A DNA stretch of 12,098 nucleotides from Ochromonadaceae sp. CCMP2298 (taxonomy: Eukaryota; Sar; Synurophyceae; Ochromonadales; Ochromonadaceae). The stretch spans positions 1 through 12,098 of the forward strand of contig MU634452.1 in assembly GCA_026770595.1 (NCBI GenBank), given 5' to 3'. Below the pieces are notes generated by a model. That model was not told the origin of the DNA. It did not search any database and saw only the letters and a program-made list of their open reading frames with translations. Both the position numbers and the translations under genes were made by a program. The first letter of the stretch is position 1. Every line of letters starts with the position of its first letter. Positions 1-6,630 of this stretch are shown piece after piece.

Positions 1-108
1 GGGGCAGCAGTGGAGGCGGCAGTGGGAGCCGCAGTGGGAGCCGCAGTGGGAGCCGCAGTGGGGGCAGCAGTGGGGGCAGCAGTGGGGGCGACAGTGGGGG
101 CGGCCTCC
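1..108. repeat. 12-bp tandem repeat encoding A-P-T-A
   Basis: Eight 12-base units occupy 1-96, with a degenerate ninth at 97-108. Units are GGGGCAGCAGTG or GGAGCCGCAGTG with small changes, and read on the minus strand as A-P-T-A or A-P-T-V. The array keeps the reading frame of the surface-protein gene and probably continues beyond the left edge. Three adjacent units (25-60) are identical, as are two others (61-84), which fits recent unit duplication. Confidence 0.9.
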
Positions 109-533
109 GTTAGCGTCAAGTCCTCAGTGATGGTGACAATGCCGAAGCGCTGGGCCCAAGCCGCTCTCACAGTCACCGGGCCGGCGCCCGCAGCGGGCAT
201 GCGAAGAGTCGAGGAGATCTCCAAGCTGCGCGTCGCAGAGCACGCCCCACCCGGAAATGTCGCCCCCGCTGTAACGAAGATGTACTGGCCCGCAGCGGAG
301 GAAAGCGTCACGGTCAGCGCCTCGTTAGGGATGTAGGCAGAGTTCGCGGGGAGGGCCGCACCGCTGCGGCTGATGATGACATGGCGACTGGTAGATCCCA
401 CCGCACTGCCAGCCATAATCGGCGCCCCCACGCTGATTTCTCTATCGCATCTGCTGTATATGACGTCGGGGCGAGCCACCACCTCCTTGCAGCAGAGCGC
501 GACCAGTGCCAACACCAGGACGTAGAACTTCAT
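1..533 (-). CDS. Secreted or surface protein with Reeler-like module and A-P-T stalk (partial)
   Basis: The frame is open from an ATG at 533-531 to the left edge (177 codons), so the 3' part of the gene is outside the window. Residues 1-20 look like a signal peptide: a short charged start, a hydrophobic stretch (FYVLVLALVALCC) and a V-V-A site before R21. Residues about 30-142 form a compact beta-type module with two cysteines (C29, C99). Its pattern of a Y-x-P-x-x-x-L-x-V-x-L strand, a G-G-x-C turn and a closing G-x-V-x-V-x-A-x-W-A segment resembles Reeler domains, but this is pattern resemblance only. From about residue 145 the protein becomes A-P-T-A repeats, a typical O-glycosylated stalk of algal surface proteins. 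Presumably it is secreted or wall-associated; no function can be assigned. The EF-hand gene lies 1.5 kb away in divergent orientation. Confidence 0.65.
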   Translation of the reverse strand, partial: MKFYVLVLALVALCCKEVVARPDVIYSRCDREISVGAPIMAGSAVGSTSRHVIISRSGAALPANSAYIPNEALTVTLSSAAGQYIFVTAGATFPGGACSATRSLEISSTLRMPAAGAGPVTVRAAWAQRFGIVTITEDLTLTEAAPTVAPTAAPTAAPTAAPTAAPTAAPTAASTAA

Positions 534-752
534 GGCTGATCCGACTGGTTGGTAGAGGTGCAGTCGCAGGTACGAAGCTCTGCGAGATGCCTGGATTTGG
601 GAAGAGCGGATGTGGAGGCGCATTCGCAAACGAAAGCGACCCCTACAAACAAACCGCTGATAGCAATCAATCTCACATCTCTAAAGCCTAGAATTCAAAG
701 GAGGGAGGTTTGCGAAAACTGGTCACGATCACTGATGCAGCAGGGGTCTTAT

Positions 753-838
753 AAGCGGGTTCGTGACCAGAAGAGGATCCAGATCTGTTGTCACAGTTCT
801 CTGGATCCGCTGGATCCGCTTCTGGTCACAACCCGCTT
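753..838. repeat. Long imperfect inverted repeat
   Basis: Arms 753-782 and 810-838 are complementary except for one mismatch and one missing base, around a 27-base loop. The left arm begins AAGCGGGTTCGTGACC and the right arm ends GGTCACAACCCGCTT. Inside the right side, TGGATCCGC is directly repeated (802-810 and 811-819). Size and shape would fit a small foldback element or a transcript hairpin; no flanking target-site duplication was recognised. Confidence 0.85.
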
Positions 839-844
839 GTTAGC

Positions 845-866
845 CTTCTCATCACGTGACGAGAAG
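845..866. promoter_or_regulatory. 22-bp palindrome centred on a G-box (CACGTG)
   Basis: CTTCTC and GAGAAG flank TCACGTGA in a 22-base palindrome that is symmetrical apart from one pair of positions (851 and 860). CACGTG at 853-858 is the standard G-box/E-box bound by dimeric bZIP or bHLH proteins. It lies about 310 bases upstream of the surface-protein ATG and 1.2 kb upstream of the EF-hand gene. A regulatory role is inferred. Confidence 0.45.
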
Positions 867-969
867 CGGCTCTTTTAAGGGATGGATGGATGGACTTTTT
901 TGTTTTGGCGCTCCTGACTTCTTCACCCCCCAAAGTACTAGGTTTTGTCCACGCCCGTTTCGCTTCCAT

Positions 970-1016
970 GTCTCCTTTGCCTCTGCTTTTGCCTCTGCTG
1001 CAGAGGCAAAGGAGAC
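970..1016. repeat. Perfect 17-bp inverted repeat
   Basis: Arms 970-986 (starting GTCTCCTTTGCC) and 1000-1016 match perfectly around a 13-base spacer. The inner copy of GCCTCTGC at 991-998 can instead pair with GCAGAGGC at 1000-1007, leaving a one-base loop, so two alternative foldings compete for the same right arm. Confidence 0.9.
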
Positions 1017-1076
1017 TAGGAAGCGTCGGGCAGTAGAGGCTTTCGAGACTTCCTAGTCTCGAAAGCCTCTACTGCC
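1012..1076. repeat. Perfect 22-bp hairpin with an overlapping alternative stem
   Basis: Arms 1029-1050 and 1055-1076 are perfectly complementary around a four-base loop (TCCT). In addition GAGACTAGGAAG at 1012-1023 is the exact reverse complement of 1049-1060, which covers the loop and top of the 22-bp hairpin. The 1012-1016 bases also belong to the preceding inverted repeat. The three stems are therefore mutually exclusive in part. Confidence 0.92.
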
Positions 1077-1092
1077 ACCCGTAAACTATCCT

Positions 1093-1193
1093 GTGAGATA
1101 ACGGTGAGAAAATATCTCACTATGAGAATTTTTCTCACTATTTTCTCACCCTGAAAAAAAAAGTGAGCAAATTTCTCACCAAAATTCTCATAG
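1093..1193. repeat. Phased array of TGAGA/TCTCA motifs
   Basis: Nine copies of TGAGA-type motifs, in either orientation, start at 1093, 1104, 1115, 1123, 1133, 1144, 1163, 1174 and 1186. Most gaps are 10-12 bases, close to one helical turn, with one gap of 8 and one of 19. The segment is AT-rich between motifs and includes a run of nine A. Longer complementary pairs are 1120-1132 with 1181-1193 (13 bp, perfect), 1103-1112 with 1141-1150 (10 bp) and 1103-1111 with 1172-1180. Confidence 0.8.
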
Positions 1194-1580
1194 CGGAAGA
1201 AGAAGCAACCATGACTCAGAGGGATGGCTTGCTGGATACCACAGCCCTGTTTCCGGTGTGCTGAGGGGACCTGCCCCAAAGCCCACTTTGGCACCCAGAG
1301 GAGTGTGCTAAAACCCGTCATCATTCCAACTTTGCAAATGGATTCTGATGAGAGTATGCAGTGGCGAGAGGACAGAGGCGCACAATGTGAGCACCCCGAC
1401 CAGTGGCTCTCCAGTCCTGCACGCATCTTCTGTCACTTCTTTTGTCTCTTTGCCGCGTTACCCACGCGCGCTTTTCGAGACCATCCCACCCACCCAACTA
1501 TTATTGATTAGTCACTTAACTATTTTCTAACTTGTAAAACTGCGCCACCTCGGTCGGCTTAGGCATGTAGCGAGTAACCT

Positions 1581-1607
1581 ATAGGGGAGCCTTCGGGCCC
1601 ACCCTAT
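1581..1607 (+). other. Stem-loop with a UUCG tetraloop
   Basis: ATAGGG at 1581-1586 pairs with CCCTAT at 1602-1607. After a small internal loop, GCC at 1589-1591 pairs with GGC at 1596-1598 around TTCG. C(UUCG)G is an exceptionally stable RNA tetraloop, so the fold is plausible if this strand is transcribed. No RNA family was recognised. Confidence 0.5.
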
Positions 1608-1625
1608 CTAGTTGTATGCTGAGCC

Positions 1626-1656
1626 CCCATAACCCTTTCTCGGAAAGGGTTATGGG
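1626..1656. repeat. Perfect 14-bp hairpin with three-base loop
   Basis: CCCATAACCCTTTC at 1626-1639 and its exact reverse complement at 1643-1656 surround TCG. It follows the UUCG stem by 18 bases and is followed by another short stem (AGGCACCT at 1665-1672, AGGTGCCT at 1688-1695). Three adjacent stems within 115 bases suggest a structured transcript or a foldback remnant. There is no T-run to make it a simple terminator. Confidence 0.8.
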
Positions 1657-2061
1657 CAGCTATGAGGCACCTAGCAGGGTCATCGCGAGGTGCCTACCAC
1701 CCATCCGGCCGCGCCGGGGTGAGCGTGGTATTGTTAACGCAATACTATCGCTTCACTACACTGTTATTTAGTATTGCAACCTATAGGTGCCATAGGCAGC
1801 AGAGCACGTCGGGGGCGACCGTTACAGTAACCTGGGAATGGGACTTGGTCCCCCTCTGGTTCACACTGTGGTCGTTACGCCGCGCTGCTCTGCGACACAC
1901 ACCAGCAGGTCCCCCAGCACAAGAGGAAACGGTGTCATGACGTCGGTGCATCCACATTCCATCCCCAAACGAGGTCCGTGTGGGACAGAAGCGTTTGTCC
2001 GGCAGGGTCCCTCTTTCGCCCCCGCTGTGTGTGCGACGCGAGCTGACAAGGAGCTGCGAGC

Positions 2062-3213
2062 ATGAACCCGAGGCAGCTCAGCCAGGGCCTTGTCCCTGCG
2101 CCCGAGTATGAGCGATATCACACATACCACTCGCTCCGCCAGTTCCCTGAGCTGCGCAGGTCTGTTCAGGATATGCAGTTCATAAATTTACGCAGCAAGG
2201 AGGGCACAAATCCGCAGAGTCACAGCCAGGGGCTGAGCAGAAGCATCACCACAAGGTCGACGCACATGCTCAGCGAGTTGACGCAGTCCTCCGTGGGCGA
2301 CGTCTCGGCCATGGACGACTACCGCAAGATCCTTCTCGAGAATCGAAAGAAGATGAAGAATTCCGCCAGCACGCTTAAGCCCAAGGCGGTGAAGCTTGCG
2401 CCCATAGCATCCACGGCATCGGAGGACGATGATTCATCACTAGGCTTCACCACCTTCCTCGAGAAGGCCGACAAGAAGCTCACCAAGATCAGCATATCCT
2501 ACGACGCGCAAAGCTACAACTCCCACCTCCAAGGCTTCTCCGGAGCCCTCCTGGCGAAGGAGGAGTTCGGCACACAGTTGCGTCGCTGCCTGAATATCAA
2601 CTTGAAAAAGAAGGAACTTTCAGCGCTGTTCGACAAGATGGATGACGACTCATCGGGACTGATAGACGGCGTAGAGTTCGTGCGCTACTTTTTTGCCCTG
2701 GGTACGCAGGCTCGGTGGAGCATGCAGATGCAGACGGTGGCAATGCGCTCGCGGAAGCAGTCCGAAAAAGTGCAGAAGAAGGTGGACGACATACAGCGCA
2801 TCAAGGACTGGGAGGCTTCGCAGATCTCCACCTTTACACCGGAGGATTTAGCTACCGCTACGCGCAAACTGGAGGAGGCTGCGTTCAAGTGGGACCCCTC
2901 TAACCACATAGAGGCACTGTACGTGCTGGGATTCGAGGCCTCTCTGACGCCCTTCATGTTCAAGCAGCAGGTGGACAAATCCTTCGGCGTGCAGCTCACC
3001 GCCGCCGAGTTCAGCTCCCTCGTCCACCTCTTCTCTACCCTCCCCGGGGATCACTGCATCGACGGGTACATGTTTCTGAAGCGCTTTTACGCCTTCCGAC
3101 GTACGATGAATAAGGAGTTTTCCAAGCAGCAAGAGGCGCTGTCGATCCGCAAGCAGAGGACGCTAAGTATGGCCCAGCATATAGACATAATGCCACAGCA
3201 GCTGGGGAGATAG
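2062..3213 (+). CDS. EF-hand protein, single exon
   Basis: This is a complete 383-residue frame from ATG at 2062 to TAG at 3211-3213, with an in-frame TGA just upstream (2044-2046), so the start is well supported. One canonical EF-hand calcium loop lies at residues 194-205 (DDDSSGLIDGVE), with acidic residues at positions 1, 3 and 12 and G at 6. A second helix-loop-helix near residues 310-345 keeps the I-D-G core but its loop (P-G-D-H-C-I-D-G) lacks the usual ligands and is probably degenerate. Residues 225-270 are basic and helical. The N-terminal 120 residues are polar with no domain seen. Paired EF-hand proteins with an 'E-A-A-F-K-x-D' segment between the hands occur widely in flagellated protists, so a calcium-responsive cytoskeletal or flagellar role is possible but inferred. 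Confidence 0.85.
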   Translation: MNPRQLSQGLVPAPEYERYHTYHSLRQFPELRRSVQDMQFINLRSKEGTNPQSHSQGLSRSITTRSTHMLSELTQSSVGDVSAMDDYRKILLENRKKMKNSASTLKPKAVKLAPIASTASEDDDSSLGFTTFLEKADKKLTKISISYDAQSYNSHLQGFSGALLAKEEFGTQLRRCLNINLKKKELSALFDKMDDDSSGLIDGVEFVRYFFALGTQARWSMQMQTVAMRSRKQSEKVQKKVDDIQRIKDWEASQISTFTPEDLATATRKLEEAAFKWDPSNHIEALYVLGFEASLTPFMFKQQVDKSFGVQLTAAEFSSLVHLFSTLPGDHCIDGYMFLKRFYAFRRTMNKEFSKQQEALSIRKQRTLSMAQHIDIMPQQLGR

Positions 3214-3547
3214 GGGAGGTAGGTAACAGTGTATTTATACTATCCCATGTTGATTTATTACCGCGGCACGGGGAGGTAACTGAATCAGTGTACAGTAACA
3301 GTGTACAGTAACTGTGTATAGTAGCAGTGTACAGTAAGTAGCCAGTAGGCTGTATGTCCTAGTGTATTCAAAATAGAGCTTACTGTTTTTGTCTCCTTCG
3401 CTCATGACTGCCGAGTCCCTCGGTTCCTAGTCCTTATCCCCGAGACAGTATTCCTGTCCATATTTCTACTTTCTACTTTCTATGTATATGACTGCTCACA
3501 TCCCCTAGTCCCAAGTCCCTGGTCCCTGGTCCTTAGTAACTAGTCCC
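3214..3547. other. Convergent 3' spacer
   Basis: The EF-hand gene and the tyrosinase gene converge on this 334-base stretch, which must hold both 3' untranslated ends. No AATAAA signal is seen on either strand close to the stops. It contains the 13-bp tandem repeat and, at about 3410-3545, loosely repeated AGTCCC/GGTCCC motifs. No gene is visible. Confidence 0.6.
3286..3337 (+). repeat. 13-bp tandem repeat, four units
   Basis: CAGTGTACAGTAA occurs at 3286-3298, 3299-3311 and 3325-3337, with a diverged copy (CTGTGTATAGTAG) at 3312-3324. Each perfect unit contains GTGTACAGTA with the palindrome GTAC. It lies about 75 bases after the EF-hand stop codon, probably within its 3' untranslated region. 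Confidence 0.9.
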
Positions 3548-5955
3548 TTAGAAGGTGTCCTCCTCGTCGTGCTTGATGGGTCTCGTGGAGTCTTCAGAGC
3601 AATGGTCCCACTTAAAGTGGTTGAACACGTAGTCCGCCCCCTCCACATTGTTAGGGTCTATAGCCAAATAGTACTCCCAATTTGTCACCATGCCGTCGCG
3701 GTTGGTGTCCGCCAGGTCTGCGTAGCCCTCCAGCAGCGGTAGACCGTCGGGCAGCACAGCGTCGTCTGGCCCATGCCCGTAGCACGTGTAGGCCTCGGGA
3801 TAGGTAGGGTTCTCCCCCGCGGCCTGCGAGTAGTACGAGAAGGCCATCCATTCCTCCTCCTGTCCCCTCCACTCGGTCACCTTCTGGTTCCCCATCACTG
3901 TCTTGGTAGTCACGCGCTTGGCGGCCAGCAGACGCTCCACAGCTGGGTGGATCATCCAGAACATGATATCGGCCGGAGACGCCGCCTCCAGCATCTCCCC
4001 CTCCACCAATGGGGTCGTGGCCACGAAAATGACGAGGTCGCGCAGCATATCGCGGGGCCAGAAGGCCTGGAAGAAGACCAGTCTGTTTGCGTTAATCACA
4101 CAGGAAAGCACGTCCTCCCAGTCCGTAGTGCCCTCCACCAGACCGGGCACGGTGCAGGCGCACTCCTCCACGGGCGTGTCTTGCGCGCATTCCTTGGGGC
4201 ACTGCAGCAGCTGCGGCGTGCTGTCGCGGGAGCACATGTGGGAGCGCCAGAGGGAGCGGTAGGCGTGGAACAGCTCGCCCATGACGACGCGGTCGAGCAT
4301 CTCCCGGCGGGGAGCCGTAAAGCCGTACTGGCGCACCTGGGGGAGAGTGATGGGGGATGGAGAAGTGTATGGGATGGGGGGTTGGAGTAGGGGTATGGGA
4401 TGGGGGATGGAGGAGTTAGATTAGGTGACAGCAGGAACTGCAAGCTCTCACACATCATATACCCGCGTACCTACTTACCTTTTTAATCTCAAAGCCCTGA
4501 TCAACGATCTCCTGATCTGAGATGTTCGATTGCAGCACGTGCCCCCACTTCTCCACAAAGTTGGCATAGCCCTGCACGCACCCGCCGCCCATACCGCCCG
4601 TCAGCACGTGCATCGGTCCGTGCCCGTAGCCCGGCGAGGTCATCTGGAACTGGCCCAGGGTGGTGGAGCTCATCACCCCGTAGTGGTCTGAGCACGCCGG
4701 CACCGTCTTGTATTTGGGCTCCACACCGCACACATCGAACATGTGCCTTGTAACCTCGGGGTCATTGTTGTTATTCCAGTAGGAGCGCACGTACCCGTAG
4801 GAGTTGGGGTTAACAACCGAGCCATCGTGGACTTTGGGCATGGACACGTGGGCCCAGCGGGAGTCTTCGATGTGGTCCGAGCTGTCCACACTGCCGAACC
4901 AGGCGTCCGTGAAGATGGGTGAGATCTGCGTGAAGTAGGAGGGGATCTCCCCCGCGTCCTGGATTATCTGCCCCTCTATGGTGAAATCCCAGTAGGGCGT
5001 GGTGATGGAGGGGTTTATGCTGCGCAGGGAGGCTTCGAAGGAGTTCTGTAGGGCGAGGTGGTGGGTGATGAACCCAGACCCCTCGTGGTAGCTATCGCAG
5101 CGGATGTCGTTACTAGCCAGCGCGTGCTCCTCCACGAAGGTCGCGATACTGGTGTACTTGGGGCCGTACAGACCCCGGCCTGTGTCTGTGTCGATCTTCC
5201 AGAGGGTTATGGCAGTGTCCATGAATTTGGTGCGGTCCTCTAGTGTGAGATCACGCAGCTCGCGCTTCACGTACCTGGGTAAAAGTAGAAGAGGTGAGAT
5301 TAGAAGGTAGAGGGGTAGAGGAGCAGACTGGCAGAGGATTGGGGTCTTACTTGGAAATAACGGTGCCTGTATAGACAACCGCGCTCGTGCCGGTGGTGTC
5401 TTTGACCTTCACGGTGAGCTGGTAGATGCCGGTCTCCTCGAGATGGAGCTCTGCAAAGGGCCTGTCATTCTCGAGCACGAAAACAGCCGCGCCCGTGGAG
5501 TCGACCCCCTCCCAGATGTAGGTGTAGCCTTCGCAGGAGGAGAAGCCTTTGAGGGTCAGGGTGGACTGCTTGTAGGGCTCGACGAGGTGGGTGGGGCCGT
5601 CGAGCCAGGGGTAGTCTCCGTCGTACTCGCCGTACTCGTTCGACGCAATCAGCGCCACATGCTCGATCTTACAGCCTGTTAGGCTGAGTGCGGATTCGGG
5701 GATGACATTCTTTCTTGGTGGTGAAGCCGTGGAATTCTGTACGCCAGAGAATGCGAGAACTCCAGTCAGAGCTAGAAGCACGCAAGATACAGCGGTGATG
5801 GCCCAAGCACGGGGTGTTTGTTTCTTGTCCGGGACTTCTTGCATATCTTGAGGCTCGTCGTTTTCTGACTGTTGGTATGGGTCGCCACTCTCTACCGCAG
5901 AGTAGGCATTGGCGCCGTATCCATTCGACCACGAAGGCACGCGATCAGGTAGCAT
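3548..5955 (-). CDS. Membrane-anchored tyrosinase-type copper oxidase with Ig/PKD-like and EF-hand regions
   Basis: Three exons, 5955-5351, 5274-4479 and 4336-3548, join in frame into 729 residues (TGA/TAA-type stop at 3548-3550). Order: cytoplasmic polar N-terminus 1-49; one membrane segment about 50-72 (type II orientation likely); an Ig/PKD-like beta domain about 94-200 (Y-x-W near 125, G-x-Y-x-L-x-V near 176); tyrosinase core about 203-610; acidic tail. CuA ligands are predicted as H252, H265 and H274 (H-x4-F-x3-H spacing as in the family, but W is replaced by H273 and the usual R after the third histidine by L). P-Y-W-D at 295-298 is the typical follow-on. CuB ligands are H420 and H424 (H-G-P-M-H-V-L-T-G-G) and H597 (F-W-M-I-H-P). 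Tyrosinases oxidise phenols or catechols with molecular oxygen; the substrate is unknown. Residues 677-688 (D-T-N-R-D-G-M-V-T-N-W-E) form a canonical EF-hand loop. The 172 residues between H424 and H597 far exceed the usual spacing of a few tens. Confidence 0.85.
4337..4478 (-). other. Tyrosinase intron 2
   Basis: A 142-base GT-AG intron: donor GTAAGT from 4478, acceptor CCCCAG ending at 4337. It falls between codons K467 and V468. Read-through meets a stop soon after the donor (frame ends at 4455). The first codon of the next exon is GTG, so that exon has no start of its own. Confidence 0.88.
4350..4423. repeat. Imperfect 24-26 bp tandem repeat inside tyrosinase intron 2
   Basis: Three units, 4350-4373, 4374-4399 and 4400-4423, share the plus-strand pattern ATGGGGGATGGAG followed by a variable TA-containing end. 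Several runs of three or more G on the plus strand (C on the transcript) could form a quadruplex in the non-transcript strand. It accounts for most of the intron length difference from intron 1. Confidence 0.75.
5275..5350 (-). other. Tyrosinase intron 1
   Basis: A 76-base GT-AG intron: donor GTAAGA from 5350, acceptor CCCAG ending at 5275. It splits the AAG codon of K202 after its second base. A CTAAT at 5303-5299, about 25 bases before the acceptor, is a plausible branch site. Reading through it would insert a hydrophobic stretch in the wrong place; splicing restores the family-like sequence K-Y-V-K-R-E-L-R-D-L. Confidence 0.85.
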
Positions 5956-6630
5956 ATTTCAATCTCTCTGAATTGAATTTTGGAGCGAGCCTTCTGGAAG
6001 CACTTTCCTCTCTATGAATGTGCTGCAAATCATACGTCGTGTTGAGATTTGTCTCGGTAATCCGCAGTTCTCCGCTGGACATACGTCGTTGCATCCGAAG
6101 TTGAACCCTCGTCGGAGAGGGAGGAGAACCCTCGGATGAGAACCCTCGGGTCCAGGGTTAGGTTCTCAAGAGTTTTTCCCTTCCCTCTTCATCATCTTCC
6201 CTCTCCCGACTTTTGGGTCCCCGGTTTTTGCAGGGAACCAAAAAAGGGGAACGGTTCCCCAGATTTGTACCCATTCCCATCAAAAAGTTTCCGAGCAGCA
6301 GCAGTCGCCCTCTCTATTCCTTTATTACCAATTACGTCTGGGCAAGCAATTACTCTACTCTTATTGGTTGATTCAGCACTGCCAGAAACCCCTGCGTTCT
6401 CTTCCCTATAGGGGCATTTTTGCGCATTTGGATGAGAAGAATAGTTCTCATTAGATTACAAAACTCAGAAACTCTAATATGGGATGCATCGCGATCTTCT
6501 GTGCCTGAAAGAGATATTTGGAGTGGACAACTGAAATTCTGGAAGCGCTTGCCGTCCTAAGTGGGCGCATATATCTCCCTCTCTCCCCCCTTTCCCTATC
6601 CCCCCCTCTCTCTCCCTCCCCATGCCTTAA
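5956..6630. promoter_or_regulatory. Upstream region of the tyrosinase gene
   Basis: This spacer lies between the tyrosinase ATG and the stop of the DIX gene, both on the minus strand. Two exact direct repeats of CATACGTCGT sit at 6031-6040 and 6080-6089, each with an ACGT core of the bZIP type. GAACCCTCG occurs three times (6103-6111, 6126-6134, 6140-6148). A 15-base palindrome, GGGGAACGGTTCCCC, lies at 6245-6259. Bases about 6570-6620 are almost pure pyrimidine and probably belong to the 3' untranslated part of the DIX gene. No gene is seen. Confidence 0.5.

Larger units (their letters stand above)
534..2061. other. Gene-poor, palindrome-rich spacer
   Basis: No convincing coding region is seen. 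Open frames here (for example 1224-1511 plus and 1016-1426 minus) have no recognisable domain, and the latter crosses perfect hairpins. The stretch lies between the 5' ends of two divergent genes, so it should contain both promoters. It is dense in inverted repeats, listed separately. Nearer the EF-hand gene, TGACGTC at 1938-1944, about 120 bases before that ATG, is a bZIP-type ACGT core. No TATA box was identified. A further pair, GTATTG/CAATAC at 1728-1733 and 1740-1745, flanks GTTAAC. Confidence 0.6.

Noticed and set aside
1016-1426. Minus-strand open frame of 136 codons
   Set aside because: It runs through the perfect 22-bp hairpin and the phased TCTCA array and shows no domain.
1224-1511. 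Plus-strand open frame of 95 codons in the spacer
   Set aside because: No recognisable domain, mixed composition and no upstream or downstream splice partner seen.
753-1695. CRISPR array or tRNA cluster
   Set aside because: The repeats are inverted, not evenly spaced direct repeats, and no cloverleaf with T-loop was found.
3773-4390. Plus-strand open frame of 205 codons
   Set aside because: It is antisense to tyrosinase exon 3 and runs into intron 2; the tyrosinase frame has clear family motifs.
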